A stretch of 64,000 nt of DNA from Nemania diffusa (GCA_038501195.1 JBBPUQ010000004.1:5532001-5596000), one strand, 5' to 3'. Shown: positions 27,565 to 42,163, numbered from the stretch's first letter. The notes: generated from the letters alone by a model not told the origin. Program-made: numbers and translations.

Positions 27565-29266
27565 TCACTTTCGCAGACTGACGCGTTCTGTCAAGTTGCG
27601 CCAAAAGCTCGGACGTCTTCGTCGCTCGCTTCCCGTAGGCGAGGTCATTGTCGCCTCGCGCACCATAGGGCCAACGATATCTTCGTCGCCGCGCTCGGGG
27701 AACTTGCCCTCACCGTCCATAATAGGCACCGTGGTAATGATGTTGTCGTCCAGCTTTTCGAAGTCTATCGCTTCTTCGCCACGGGCGACAATGGCATTTA
27801 TCACTTGGCCGATAATCCTACGCCAGGTTCCGTCAATTTCGGCCCACTTCTGTTCGGTGAGCTCATACGTCTTGGAAGTAAGACTGTAATGCTCGCCGGT
27901 CCGGACGAGGTGTTTGGTATAATTAACACGTGCCGTTTCCCAGTCTGCCCTAAGCTCATAAAGTGATGATAGGGTTGCGTCAACGGGTCTATACGGAGCA
28001 GGCGTGATAGTATAATTGGCGTGTCCGAGACGATCGGACCAGGCGTCCTGGTCTGGAATGGGAGGTACCTCAGTAGCCATCAACTTTTGACGGACGGACG
28101 AGATGGATGGCCTAGTGCTGAGCGGTGGAGACAAGATAAGTGGTGACTGCGGCTCCTCTTCGAGTGGAGAGGCGATAGTGGGCGATTGCAGCGGTGAAGG
28201 CTGAGCTGCCACGTAGTCGGCCGGAATGCTAGTCATCATGGGCGGTAAGAGGGGGGTCGTCGCCTGAGCGCGTTCGCGTTGAATAGACGACAGCACATAA
28301 TCCGCCTGCTCCACATCCAACGGCCCGGGCAACGTGATACTATCGCTGCTCTCGAAGAATGATAGGCCGGGTGTCGGCGAGAGTGGCGGTTCATTAGAGC
28401 GGTCGGGGAGATACCGATTTGATCTCGACACGGATGAGGATCGACTGGAGGCAGCACGCGACATGGACCGATGCTCAGAGGCCCTGTCCGAAACAGGTGA
28501 ACTGACGGCGCTCAGTTTCCTAGGCGATCTCCATCGCGTAAGTGAAGGGAAGCGAGCACCTATCCGATACGAAAGACCCATAAACGGCGGTAAAGAGCCG
28601 TTGCGGTGTTTCGTCCTCGCTGAACGCTGGGAGGTAGGCGAGTCGCTCTCACTGATGAACCCAAAGTCGCTTTCATATTTTCTCCCCCGTGCATAGAAGT
28701 TGGTTGTAGTCCGCACGATGTCGGCATCTCGGTGACGGCAAGGCTCGTCGCCTAGAAAGAGTCAGCGGTTAAGGATATAGATCAAGAGTCGGCGATATGC
28801 ACTTACACAAACAGTCATAAAGATCGAAATGTTCCGGGATGTCGTCGTATGCGTCATGCACACTTTTAAGATAGTTCAGGCGGTCATACTCAAAGGGCTC
28901 CTCTTCCACGTCATCGAGAATGCGTTTGCACGGCGTTTGCACGGCCTGGGTAGGTGATGGTGGGAAGTCCTCGCAACTGGCAGGCAAGGCCAGATCGAAA
29001 GAGGACATGGAACTCGAATAGCGTAGATGTCCCCGAGTAGAGTAAGTCGGGGTCGCCGGGGTTGTGTCCGACGAGATCGAATCCGTCATGACGAGCGCGT
29101 TGTGGTGGTTTGGCTGGTATTGCCGATTGTTGTAGTGATATGTTGGAAACCCATCACCGTCAGTCTCGCAAGCTGCCATGATGGCAACGGCAGCAGCCTC
29201 CTCTTCCTGTTTTCTCCTTCGCTCGACCAGCATAGGCAGCCGTAGGGGGCGTAGTCCAGGAGACAT
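27565..29266 (-). CDS. Conserved-looking Ser/Pro-rich protein of unknown function
   Basis: Two exons (29266-28807 and 28751-27565) join through a 55-nt intron with GTAAGT donor and TTTCTAG acceptor, giving 548 residues. The join is supported because the frame continues smoothly as CLCDEPCRHRDADIV. The N-terminal part has a short Arg/Lys/Glu/Ala-rich helix (about 10-30), then a disordered Ser/Thr/Pro region. A charged segment around 130-185 includes FEYDRLNYLKSVHDAYDDIPEH. The middle (about 200-390) is Ser/Arg/Pro-rich and probably disordered. The last 140 residues look like a folded helical segment (SLYELRADWETARVNY, EQKWAEIDGTWRRIIGQV). There is no signal peptide or membrane segment. I do not recognise the family; the layout suits an intracellular regulatory or scaffold protein, which is a guess. 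Confidence 0.8.
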
Positions 29267-30407
29267 GTTGTCTGCACTGCGAGGAAGCGTAGATCAGCGA
29301 TCACACCGCCGTCCGAAGACGATGCTTGATCGTGACTGTTAGTCGACGAATATACCAATATGTGAGGCCCGGTGCAGTGACGATATCTAATAGTGATGTG
29401 CGGGCACCGTGAGTGGCAGTACTGCTTTTATCTAGTCGAGCCACGGGGCAATTGACGCAACGATGGTAGTTGTGTTTGTGTGGTGTAAGTGAGCGGCCAA
29501 GGTCGTTATGTAAGTAGTAAGTAAGTGGGCGCGTTCGTGTGTCTGGCGTAGTAGCAGCAGCGGTGGTGAGAGCAACGAATGGCGGGGGGTGTGCCGTATG
29601 ATGTAGGTATGCTTTGCTTCTCCAATATAGCCAACCTATAGGTGTACGTCAATGCAAAATGGGGAGCGAGAGCTTGCTTGCTGCTACGTCGTCTCCAATT
29701 CTCTCGTCCTGTTTTTTTTTCCTCTGTGCGCGCTTTGACCGATCCTTCTATACTCTGTCTTCTGTTCTGCTCACAAAACAATGGTCATAACAAGACACCA
29801 AGAGACAAGACGTCAGTTCTACCTCCGCATAATATACCGGGTAAGGCAGATAGAGTTGGCAAGACAGATTGGGTTTATGCTGGCTGCCTCTTCGCTACTC
29901 CTGATAGAGTCAAGTCCTGAGGAATTCCAAGGGTCGATTGGCCTCGTGGCTTCGCGCATTCATACGTGTACCACTCGCCGTGCACACGACTACAGATTAG
30001 TTGCAGTGGTCCACGTGTACCCGGCTTGTTATGGTGTGTGATATGTGAGTTGTGGTGTGTAGTGTGGCGTGTATACCGCTTGGGAGCTTTCGTGGGGTGG
30101 GTAGCAGTTAGGCTCCTGTTGTGTGTGCTGGTCCTCCAAAAGAAGCAGAGGAAAACCCGCTTCGTTACCAATCAAATCCAGGATTCGTCCCAATTCCGAT
30201 GCTGTTCCGGGGTCTCGTGCAGATGGCCCTGTGACATCCGGCCCAGCGAGTAGTAGTGCGAGACCTGTCTCCAAATTCGAGTCCTGGGTGGTAGGTAACA
30301 AGGACACGACAGATGCCAGTAGGTAAACGCGGGGTGGATGGTATATATTCCCGTGAAGCTGAACAACCTCTTCTCAATGTATGCTGTGGTAGGACGGGGT
30401 ATGGTGC

Positions 30408-30432
30408 ATGTATGTATGTATGTATGTATATG
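30408..30432. repeat. (GTAT)n microsatellite
   Basis: About five GTAT units run consecutively, about 1.1 kb upstream of the minus-strand gene that starts at 29266. Confidence 0.85.
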
Positions 30433-33400
30433 TGAGCGAGCGTGGGAGTCCTGAGGACCCGAGCCAGTCCGGTATGCTGTAATGCTGGAGGCTTGGTGCA
30501 GGGGACCCGTGGACAAACGGGAGATCGGGGGCAGGGCAGGACGGGTGGAAAAGCTCGCTTGACTCTTACTCTTCACGATAGCCCTCTACTCTCTCTCACA
30601 TGTCGGGATCTGGCTGGTCTGTGTCTGGTCTGGTGGTAGAGAATAAAGGAGGGAAACTGGCTAAGGAACAGTGGTAATAAGACGATGGTTGGGTGGTGGG
30701 TTGGGGCGACATGACTTTCCTGACTTACAAACCCAGCTTAACTGAGTGGCTCTACTTTTTCTGACGATAGAATCACCGATGGAATGGCTGTTTGACAGCA
30801 GAATCCACCTGGGACCAGGGAACGGGATAGCCCCGGACAGTACAGTATGTTTTACAGTTTGTTTGATTTTTTTTTTCTTCCTTCACCTTTCGCTCCATTG
30901 ACCCTTGTTGACTCCATCGTGAACGCCCCATTCCGCACAGCCTAGCCCCATCAGGCCGAACCCAGGCAAATGGGATTATAGCGGATCCTCTCCGGTCGGA
31001 ACGGCTAGTTGGGCTGCTTTTCTCTCTACTTCTCTCGCTGACCAGAGGCACTGACGTTTTAGTTTATGAACCCGCTTGTCCGCTTCTACGTACTGCGTAC
31101 GTGCTTAGACCAGGCAGTGAAAAGTCGGTCTACCTACATACAGATGTGTTAGCAATCACACTGCCTGTGCTCTACATACCTACATGTGTGGTTGGCTACT
31201 AGTCGGCAGTGTTACGGGCAAATGGGCGGCGCGCAGGAGTACAGACACTGTATGTATAAAATACGTATGCATATTATGTACGCTGTATAATGGTATACAG
31301 CTTAACACCCACCGGAGCACGTGTCGTGTATGTACTGTAGGTATGTGTAAATAAGTGTGTATGCTGGGAAATCCATCCAGATTAGCAAACCCACTTGAGC
31401 CTAGGCCCTCCAGACTCCGAGTTGTTGTTGTCCCTTACTACACTATACTAGTACTAGCACACTAAGAATTTTTTATAAGGCACTAATGACTCCCATCTAA
31501 GCCTGACACCACATGTTTTTGATCTTTTTGTTAGCCAAGTGCCCTGTGTTTAAAATGCCCTATAGAGATGGATCTTAGGTAGGGACAGCGAACGTGCTGT
31601 TTTTTGTGCACTGCCTGCCTCCTGCTGTTCTACATAAATATCTTATGTACTCAAAAGACCTGAGCAAGGCATATTATACCAAGATACCATTTTACACCAC
31701 TGTGCTGTCCGGCACTGTACCGTAAACTGTATTGGATCCCGCCACCGGCCGCTCGGGTAACTGTCCCCGCTAAGCCGGCCGCTGGAGCTACGTGGTTAAG
31801 TAGGGTATTGTTGCCCTTTTCGGCGTAGACACTCTGGGCTTGGGGCTCTTAACTAACCACTACGCAGGGTTCATCCATCACATAAGCACTTAATACTGCC
31901 TAGGTAACTTACATACAGTACAGTAGAAAAAACTGATGTTGTTTTGTTATATGCTGTAATACTCGGTACTGTGCCAGTGAGATCTCAACGGGACTGTTAG
32001 GTTGTAGATTAGCTTTATGAACCTACAATTAGGAGGTATAAGTACTACACCGGTTAATAATAGTAGTTATGTCTTTGTCTTGTCCTATTAAACGATATGA
32101 TTAACTACATATGTAGTTCCGCTATTGTGCGTGATAATATAAGCACAGTCCTGTATATGTAAGAGCCTTTCAGAAGTTATATTCCGATTACTGTGTAAGT
32201 CTGACACCACTCCTATGCATACTTACATAACACAAAGATAAAGGCCTAGCAGGGTCAAGAAGGATCTACAGTGTATGTACACACTGTGGTTTTTATGTTG
32301 CTGTACATACCTACACGAATTTATGAATAGGTATTTTTATCATGGCTAATAACAGGACCATAGCGAGGAGTACACTAACTATCTACAGTTTACTCGGACT
32401 AAAAATAAATTCAGCAATTCGAGAGTTGCCAGGCAAGACAACGCGCGATTAGAGATGTACTTACCTACTCTGCACAGTAAGTATATACTGCGTAGGCCAG
32501 TTTCGCGTTTACTTAGCTTGTTGATGTGTGCCATGCATGCCGGCATTGGAGAAGGAAAAGATCGTCGCTCATGATCGCCGAAGCTTTGAAGCTGGTCAGT
32601 TTCGGGTTTCCAAGCCTCGTTTCTTTTCCCGATTTTGTTACCAGCCTGGTAGATACAATGATAACGAGCTGAAAGCGTATCAATGTACCTAGGGGCTGGG
32701 GGACATCCTCAAATATCCGTACTTCTGGTATGTGTGAGGAGAGCCATGTAAATTCGAAACAATAAGAGGGCAAACACTCCTATACTGATACTACTCATGT
32801 TCAACTTGCGACGACAATATCGGTAATTAGAAGCGCAAGACAAGACATCACAACATATCCATATCATAAGCCCACTCTCAACTCCGGCTTCTAGCTTAAG
32901 GGTTGTGCCTCTAAGCGGAAAGATGCATGCACTCCAGCACACGACAAACATCTTGCTCCGCCCCTTGTCTCATACAGCTAATCCGCAGATGCTCATCCAC
33001 GATCCGTGCCGTTCGTTGATGTTATTGATCTCCCATTCAGCTAGGTAACACTGCCTCAGTATTTACTTTGGCCGGCCGGTTTCATCCCCTCAGACCGTGA
33101 GGGCCCGTTTTCCTACTCCATGAGATCGTCTTTCGTGTGACAACCCCGGAGTGCCAAGGTTCATCAGGATACTGCTCACATATTACCTAGGTAGTTACAA
33201 TTCTCAGTTCACTAGCTCTCCGCGCTCGCAAGATCACGATCCGAGGTCTGACATGTCACTCAACATTGTATTCTGTACCTAATTCGCCGGTCGTCCTGCT
33301 CGCTTATACTGCGGCATCATACCTAGCAGCAGCCATAGAATCATCACCACCTGGCAACCCGGTCCGCTCGGCGAGGCGGAATCCTTATCCCATCGGTTGT

Positions 33401-35774
33401 AGACCACCTACGTCATCGATAATTTAGCCCTGGAGAAGAAGCTACCCAGGTAGTTCCGCACACGATTACGCAGTTCGGTAGGTAGATTACCATTCGTCTG
33501 TGGTAGGTATGTACATAGCGTATGTAGACAAGAATAAATCAATGCTAATACGCTACAGGAAGCCGCAGTCTCTCGATTCTAAGGATTGCCCGGGTTTTCT
33601 ACCCGTCTAAACCATATGATTGTGATGCCACGCAAAAGTTGACAGCAGAAAATAGTTTGGCGGATCTGCTCACCCTGGACCGATTAAATCCACAATATCA
33701 GCAGATTTATCTCTTGTGGATATTCAAACGGCGGTTCTTTGTTACGCAAGTTACGCAAGGTTCGTCCGGTTTGTAAGATCGCCTCGTTGAACAACATGTG
33801 CTTGCTTACAACTCAATATTCTTCGTCCGGTACTACATACCTATTATCATACCGACGTCCCTCAATCTATCTACTCGAACATCTCGCACTCTTTTGTAGT
33901 GATCGCATTCGGTGAAATATTACTTTGTGCATTTATTGTTTCGTTACATAACGATAATTCAGATGGCGATCATAGATGAATCTGGCTCGTGTGGTGTCAG
34001 GTATGCAGCACCGCCGGATTGGTATAGCTGCGAGCTGTACCGTACCTTGCATTAGTCAATAAGTCAAGGCAGTTTGGAGGGTCAGGCAATATGCCTATTC
34101 GGTAATTGCCCTAAAGAGTTCTGTCTTGTTCGGGAAATTTGGTCAAATAGAGAATACTACCATCTGCATCCCTACATTAAAGAATGCCTAGACCAACATA
34201 ACGAGATTTAAACCGAACCAACGCCTATAGTGGTTTTGCCGTGGAGTTCTACTGCATATGCATTTACACATACTGTAGCAGTACTGTATTATGATATGAT
34301 GTGCCTACAGTACGTACGCAACTTGGTGGGTTTTGGTGCAAGGGCTCGACAAAAAAATTTTCATGGCCATCCCTCGCCAGGAATGTCTCACACCAACGAG
34401 TAGGTATTACATATCATTTTAAAGCAGGAGTTTGCGACAATTGAATCGATAACATGAAAACTCATTTTTCACATAGAGCTGGTGGCTCGCAGTATAAAAG
34501 GTATATTTGATAGAGATCTGTGACATCTGACAACTCACATGCCAGGGAACATAAGCAATGTAGCTACCAAGAACACGGCGCCAATTTTCGACCGAGGCCG
34601 ACATCACTGACGGACATGTTGCTGGCTGGCCATCATGGCTGAAGTCCTAGATAGTCCACTGCGTAAGTGATAACAGCTCTCTCCCAATGCACGTCATCCC
34701 AATATTCCTAGTCCCTGTGGCCATAGTCCATAGTGGACTGCAACGCACATGGCAGCACGCGATTTGTTCGGAGCCGCCCAGAAAATGGCGAAAGCGCTAA
34801 GTAAAGAGAGCCTTGAGCTAACTACTTACGCCAGCACCACCAACTCATTATTACTCATCGAGATCAGGAACCGTTGTCGGACAATTCTACGCCGTACAAC
34901 CGCTTCTACTCTAATTATGTATATACAGGTAGGCTCATAAGGATCGCAGTACCTAGGTACTTGTAGGTATTCATCTAAGCAGAAACCAGGTGTGTTCTAG
35001 ATCGAGAGATGTCCCACTCGCCGTGCGGCGAGTTTATGTAATCCCCGGGGAAAATTTTCAGGATTCACATATTAAGAGGAGCGAAACCGCTACATACAGA
35101 ATCTTAGTCACCAGTTCCCTGTTTTAAGAACGCCGTTCTCGGCAAGTACCCTATCTTAATACCTACAAACGGCTATCTTGCGGCTTTTACTTACTACGAT
35201 CTGTACTAAGACTCGATTCAAATCTAGATAGGCTTGCTTCATCGCGATGATTCCGCGCCACTCCGCAGTTATCGAGGGTATACCGACGTAGATGAAAGTG
35301 CCGCGTTGATCCTCATTACAGCGTAAGCTCCCTTACGATCACGTCAGACATGAGCTGCAATGGCGTTAAGTGCATACATTACATGGTTCCTTGCATACAG
35401 GCCTATGCGGTCATGCAGAACGAAACTCGGGGATTGTCTTTGCTCCGGCGCATCATCTCGCCTAGATACCCTACACTGGACTGGTGCAGTAAAAAAAAAT
35501 TCGCTGACAGCGGGGAAAGATACATGATCACATTCGGTTTACCTTATCTTCTTCATTCAGCCGATTCGGCGCCCAGCCGGAGAGAAACCTTGCAATCAAG
35601 TAATTAACTGGGCTTCTAGAAAATCCGGCTTGGATTGCCCATGGGGGCAAGAGCAAAACCTGCTAATATCGGTCGCAGTAAGCACCTGTACTAATGGTCT
35701 TCTACCGAAGTAGAGAGTTTCCAGAAGAATGAATTCGCCCGACTACACTAGCTTAGCAAACCTCCTAGCAACCA

Positions 35775-35821
35775 GATAGGTAAGGTAGGTAGTGTAGTTT
35801 GTCGCGTAGGTAGGTAGGTAT
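35775..35821. repeat. (TAGG)n repeat tract
   Basis: Interrupted GGTA units, including GTAGGTAGGTAGGTA at the right end, in the middle of the desert. Confidence 0.75.
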
Positions 35822-38683
35822 GCGTACTGTAGATAGGGCTGCGAGCTATGTCTGTCCTATCCGCTGGGACCGAGCCATGTGTCGCCGAGGCTTCCGCCGG
35901 TCAATACCTGCCCCTTTTCGCCTAGAGCGTTCTTGGTCAAAGTCTTCGGGAACGAGCTAATGCATGCCAGAGTCGAGAAGCATGTGGCAGTGGGTGATTC
36001 GCGTTTTGCGATCGCGAGCTGATTAGTCGAACCGGTCCCATAACCGCGTTTCCGTCGCTCCCTTGTCCACACCACAACTAAGGAGAGAGCTAGAAAGCTC
36101 TACCCTCTGGCCCCTCTCACTCGTCAATTGCACTAGGTAGGTACTTAGCTTGGTAGCTTGGGTGACAGACGGCTCCCCTCCTTCACATGGGAGAATTATT
36201 GATCATTATACGTCCGTGGGAAGCCAGCTATTTCCAGCGTTGGGCTTGGCCGGTTAAGATCGGGGCTTTTCAGTAACACACCGGTTCACTTTTCATAGGT
36301 AATATTCTTGTCATTTAATTACTAAATCGGTGATCAGCTTGCAGCATCCCGTCCCCCAAAAACAGCCTTCCAGGGTAGGGCACACAGACCGGAAGGAGTA
36401 TGCAAGGGGTGACGACGCAATATGCCATCCTAGATCGTATCTTGGATGCCCCAACCAGGCCAGATAGACAATCAAGCTGAATGTGAGGGATGATGTGATC
36501 CTAAAGATTATGGATGGACGGGAGCGGCCCAGATCCCGACCCGTAAGCTCGAAGGGCTCTCACCTCATCTGCAAGGCACAGCCGTCAGAATCTCACTAAC
36601 ACGATGAATGTGCCGCAAAATATGCCCTTGCCAGTCAGTGTTCTTAGAGGAATGTTGACTCTCGCCCAAGAAGCTCTCTCCAAACATAATCACTATCTAT
36701 TACGTTATATGCACTCAGCTGCAGTATATCACATGCTTCAATCGATCGGGCAGCAAAATGGCAGCTTTTTCATGGGGGTTCTTGACAAATCGCCACCTCA
36801 TTCATTCTCTTAAAACTATTCTCTTTGGTCGATTTGGTCGATTGAGTATTCGTCACTCCTATAAGTCATATCCGCGTCTCACGCCCCCAAGTTTAAACCC
36901 CATTCTCCCCGTCACCGGCATCGGTAGCCTCCAATGCTAGTAGTTTGAGTCACCAACTCGGAGAGTACGCCGAAGGGAGTACGCAAGGAAATCGTTAGCG
37001 AACGGTTCATGCGCCGCCCACAAAAGACCAGAGCATCCCGTTCGCTCGTAGATACCCCATTTGCTCCCTTGCTGTCTTTCTTATAAGGCTGAACAACCAA
37101 TCCAGGATGCTCCCTCGAACGAAAAATGGGCGGTGCATGCTACCCTATGGTGATACGTGGCGCCGTGGTGTGGGTGGTAACCCCAGAGTGATATTCAGGT
37201 ACAGCTGACTGTGCACTGGCAAACAACATCTCTGGGCACCAATTAGCTTCGGTGATTGATGCCCTCGCTGGCGCGCCGTAAGACGCAGCTATGGTCCTCG
37301 GCGCGAATAATCGGACCTTGACAAGGCCTTTGGCTTTTAAGCTGCATGTTGCCGGTCAGTTCACTAACAAGCCAGGCTGAGTGAGCAAACACCAGTTCGG
37401 CCCATTCGGTGGTGTAGCTAGATTGCTAAGCAAACGTGAGCCAAACCCATCCAATTGCTCTCCCTTGGCGGTCCTCCGTAGCAGGTGTAAGCGAAGGCGT
37501 CTGGATCCTTCATACTGTAAGCAGCCTACCCGGCACCGGCTGATCGGGACCAAGGGCGTTGAAAATTTGGATGGTGTCCCCACGGCGCAGATACAGATTG
37601 CTAGGGTGCATATGAACCATCGGGGTTCTACCTTGAAACTCCAGTCGCTAGTTAGTGGTCTAGCCGTGCCCACGTTCGAGTAACACTCAATTGGCGTTTC
37701 AATGTTCGCCGTTAAAACCCGCTGGACCAAGCAGCAAACTTGCAACTGGATAGTCACGGCCCGAAGAACGTATGGTAGCATCTCCCCAAACGTGTTCGTT
37801 ACCCCGGCTGGCTTTGCCAACTCATCCTGTGCGGGCAGAGTTCTTATTCATCCGGTTCGCGATGTCTCACCTTTAATTGACAACTGTTCCGATTCTTCTC
37901 GTGTTCATTCTAACATTGCATTGCTCGAGTTAGAAGTATGATGCTTAACCCCGGCTTTGCCAAGTTGCATTGGTTTCTGAGGCAGGAAGAGTCAGCTTCA
38001 GGCCGCCTTCATCATCAAGTACGAGTTCTTATTCATAGAGAAAGACTCGTACGAGTGCTGCGATTGGATTGAGGTCAATATTTAACCCGCAAATTTTTCA
38101 CCAAGTCAATTTCACGAATAAGAAACTCATGAAACAACCCCTCTAAATGTAACGGCTGCCAGTTAATCCGGGGTTACCATTGTGACGCGTGGCAGTAGTC
38201 AACACCAAACATCTAATGATTATCCTAGCCTTCAGGGCGACTGAAGGGAATGGAGTCTATAGCCAGCATACTCCCCCAGTTCAGGGGATTGATGTCATAG
38301 GCATGTCGTTTCTCTTGCTGCTTGTAGTGAATGAAGATCCGATGCCGGATTAGCCCATCATTAATTTCTTGCGCATATCTCTGTAGAATATCTCTGTAGA
38401 GGGTAAGGGCTAAGCAACTATTTGTGAGTAAGTCATTGACCAGTCTTGAAACTAAGGTGGGCGACTCACGAGATTCGGTAGAATTATCTCACAAGTTTAT
38501 GCCTGCCGGCTCAACCAATAATTTACTAGCTCTTAGTTTAGCTAGATGGTATTCGTCTGCCCATTTTGATCTCAAATAATAGGGGTTATTGATGAAGACA
38601 TGTGAAGACATAGAAGGTGGTGCGTGTGTGTAACGTTACAGAAATTAGCTTTCGGTCGCTCAATTATTTTAGGTATAGTCGGA

Positions 38684-40523
38684 CTAGAGGATGTATCTAA
38701 AGCCAACAGCACCAGCGTCTGGGTTATCAACATTCCCAGCCTCTGGTTCAGATGCGTCACGCTCTGCAAGTTTCTTATTCTCCTTTTGTAATACCAATCT
38801 CGCGACGAGAGCTACAACAGCAAGCAAGAATGCCACAACAGCAGTGGCGGCGCCTCCAGGAACATATCGTGGGCCGTCAGTCGCCGGATACATATAGCTG
38901 CCGTAGATGTTCGCCGAGTTACCAACTAGGTTGGCGAAGGAAATGCAGGCACTCCGCTTCACTAGCGGGCGAGGAAAGCTATTGGCAATCCAGGCGAGTA
39001 CGATCTGATATGCTGTAACGGCCCCAGCGGGTAATAGGAAAATCTGTGGGAATTAAAAATCAGTATTTCTATGATAAAAGTCAAACACTCTAAGAAGTGC
39101 TCTTTTGTGACCCAAGAATATTTGACGAGGAAATCACTCACAGCAAAGAAACGCGCTCCTGTATTTAAAGTTGATATAGCAATGATGTTTCCAATAATTG
39201 CTACCGACATCAAGCAAATGATGTGAATACTACGATCTGCGAAGCGACCTGAAGTGTATGTCACGGCGAGAGAAACTAGAAATGTGAGAATCCAAACAGG
39301 CGCGGTAAGGAGCAGGGTCTCGATGGTCCCAAACCCGAGAGTCTTCACGATAGAGGGGAAGAAATACTGGAAAGCCTGGGATAATATGGAAAGGTGTTGA
39401 AGTAGTGTGAAAAGATATAGCCGTGGGTCTTTGAAGGCCATCTTAACGCCCTCCTTGACTGAAATAGAGTCGGCAACATCGGCGTCTCCGGTGTCGTCAA
39501 CTAGTCGCCATTGGGCATATGCCTGTTCTTCAGGAGTTAACCAATTCGTGTTTGACGGGTAGTTGGGCAAAACGAAAGCAGCCACAATAGCAACCCCGAT
39601 AGTAATAATGCCTTCGATAATAAAAAGCCAACGCCTAAGCTTAGTTTAGTATGTAGTTATCAATCGGAATTCGTTGCTGCCATAATACTCACCACCCTGC
39701 GATCCCGTGAGCACCACTCAAGTTTGACAGGACACCAGCACCAATAAGACCACCAAATGCATTAGAGAGTGAGCTTCCAGAATAGAACCAAGCAATCCTG
39801 TAGGCCAACTCCCCGCGCGTATACCAACTAGACATCAAGAAGATCTAGAAAGATGGCAGACGGTTAGCTAAAAGACTCGTTGAAATTCGATGTAAGGTGT
39901 GAAATCCGTGAAACAAGTTCATACTGCTCCTGGAAAGAATGGGGCTTCCGCAAAACCTAAGAAAAACCTAGCCGCGAGAAGGCCCCCAAAAGACCGAGTG
40001 GCGGCTTGTGCGGTAGAGATAACTCCCCAAATCGTCATCGCCATGCCAAGATACACCGACGGCCGAACTCTGGTGAGCAATAGGTTCGAAGGGAGCTGCA
40101 TTAAAAGATATCCCACGAACAGGATACTAGTCGCCAGGTTGAAATCGGTTCCTTTCATCCCTAAGTCCTCTTCGAGAGTACCTAGTCGAGCTTGAGCTAA
40201 GTTGCTGTACCATTTTTAGTCAAGAGAACCTAATTACACTAATACATCAAATGGCTAGGGCCTTACCTTCGGTCAAGGAAGTTGAGGAGATACATAAGTA
40301 TCAATAGCGGAAGAAGATGTACGTCAACCTTCCTCATTACCCTCTTGTTTATGGCGCGGTGCCAAGCTGCATCGGCCTCCGCGAACCGCCGGAACAAGGC
40401 AACCTGCCCTTCGTCGACGCCACCTTTTTTAGCAGCTTCATCGATAATAAGTTGTTTATGCTCAATCTCTTCCTTGCTTTCCTTAATGCCGCCGAGAGAC
40501 TCTTCAGCCTTCGAGTTATCCAT
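38684..40523 (-). CDS. MFS permease, Dal5/anion:cation symporter family
   Basis: Five exons (40523-40267, 40204-39925, 39844-39693, 39634-39142, 39043-38684) give 513 residues, the usual size for this family. Every junction has GT..AG and keeps frame. The cytosolic acidic N terminus (about 80 residues) leads to LLPLLILMYLLNFLDRS, the typical first membrane segment. Family marks are YLLMQLPSNLLLTRVRPSVYLG, RFFLGFAEAPFFPGA and WRWLFIIEG, followed by a long central loop and a second set of six segments. Members carry organic anions, allantoate, nicotinate and similar compounds; yeast Dal5 also takes up dipeptides. The substrate cannot be read from the sequence. Its neighbours are secreted proteases, which makes peptide or amino-acid-derivative uptake an attractive but unproven role. 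Confidence 0.93.
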
Positions 40524-42163
40524 GTCGGCTATGTGCGAGATTTAGAAGCCTGCTTCGACCTGGTAGTCTTCTGGTGAGACAGATAGACACAGATCGTAAA
40601 CTTCTTCTGTAACAACTACAGGTTCGATATTCATAAAATATAGGTGGTTCCCCTCGTTCCTCTTCGGCTGCTTTGTCGAAATACTCCGTCTGTGTATATG
40701 CTATGTAATAGCATGATGTCGAGGGAGCTATCTAATCACTTCTCCGCAGAGGGTTAGAGTGGTGATACCTAGTTGATTACATAGGGTGGGAGGTACAGAT
40801 GAGGAGATTCTGAGTGCCGATCCGGCCCCCAACGCGGGGATAGCTCTCTACCCCGTGGGCAGACAAGCTATCTGGGGTAATGATTACCGAGATGTCTTTC
40901 TCGTGGGGCACAGACTAAGACTAAATACACAGTTTCATGTTTCATGTTTCATTTACTAGCAGTAGGACACTATCTAGGCCGTATAGTAGTCATCCTCTGC
41001 GAGTGACCATCCCTCTCGGTTTTCATTCAATTTTTCCTTTTCACACTAATACGGCGTCTTGCCACCTGATGGCGTTTGTCCTAAACCAAGTATTGAATAA
41101 GACATATATATATGTATCTTGTTCATATCAAGGAATTCGGAGGTGTTGTGACTCGGGCGAACTCACACCGGCTTTCACTTCGCTATCGCCGTACTACCAC
41201 CTCCCACATAGCGCTGAAGCGCGATTCGTGAAACAGGTAATCGGCCAGCATAGACTCCGGCAGAGGGTCTCGGCACTTCATATGCGGTAGGGTCATAGCG
41301 GTCGTCATGGTCCATGCCAGTCGGATCTAGATCGGGAATAGGACCAGCATGGGAACGGAACAGTGGCAGGGCTCTCCTGAATTATAGATAGGGCTTGATG
41401 TGATAATGAAATAGACTTGTCGTTATACGTCGCAAAGTTTACGTAAGAAACCTTCTCACAACACCGTCTAAACGACTTAGGGAGATTAGTAAGGGAGACA
41501 TGAAAGAACTAGCTATTCTGTTGGCAGCTATACATACATGCCCCTGTCTCTACGCTAGGGCCGTACATGCTAGGCGCATGGGTTGATGAATGTTCTTCCA
41601 GCCAATTGCGTTAGGCTCTCTGTTCTTAAGATTAAGTACAGAGTAATATATATTGACATAGCTAGTGAGATATATATTCTTCCAATTGAACAATATCGTA
41701 CATATATAGCTGTAGTTAAGTTGTATATATAGCAAGAAGTCTACAAGTACGGATCTATAACTAACACCTCGATTAATAAGTAAGTTGTTATGGTGGCTCT
41801 AATAGAACGAATATGACTTAACTTACCGAATTCAACCTAACTTCGAGGGCCCTGTTTGCTGACTATCCTTTTTATAATACCTACCAATTTCATAATTGCG
41901 ACATGTCAGCTCCTAACTGGTCGCGTCCCGACCACGCGGGTGCGCAGTTTCAAATATAGTGACTGGAGATATTCGTTAGATAATATTGACATTCGCCGAC
42001 GCCTGACTAACTTCGTGCCTTCCGCGTTGGAGTATTTAACCGTATGAAAATCTCTGGCGGGTAAAATCTGCGCCACGCATAGCATCCACCCTAATAGTGT
42101 TAAGCCTACGAACAGCTGCCGGCTCCTAGACATAAACGTTTAAAGTCCGAAAGCTCGTGCATG

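Larger units (their letters stand above)
29267..38683. other. Large gene desert (9.4 kb)
   Basis: The first 1-2 kb is the promoter/leader of the 29266 gene and includes a (GTAT)n tract. Beyond that only short frames occur. The longest are 30172-30576 (minus) and 37356-37820 (minus, overlapped by 37381-37683 plus), with no recognisable domains. CCTA/TAGG repeats occur at 35775-35821. No RNA gene was seen. Confidence 0.55.

Noticed and set aside
30172..30576. 134-codon minus frame
   Set aside because: It lies in the GT/CA-rich upstream region of the 29266 gene, contains translated microsatellite (IHTYIHTC) and has no family features.
37356..37820. 154-codon minus frame overlapped by a 100-codon plus frame
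   Set aside because: Both strands are open in the same stretch, no domain is recognisable and no exon partners were found. It could be a decayed gene, but nothing supports a call.
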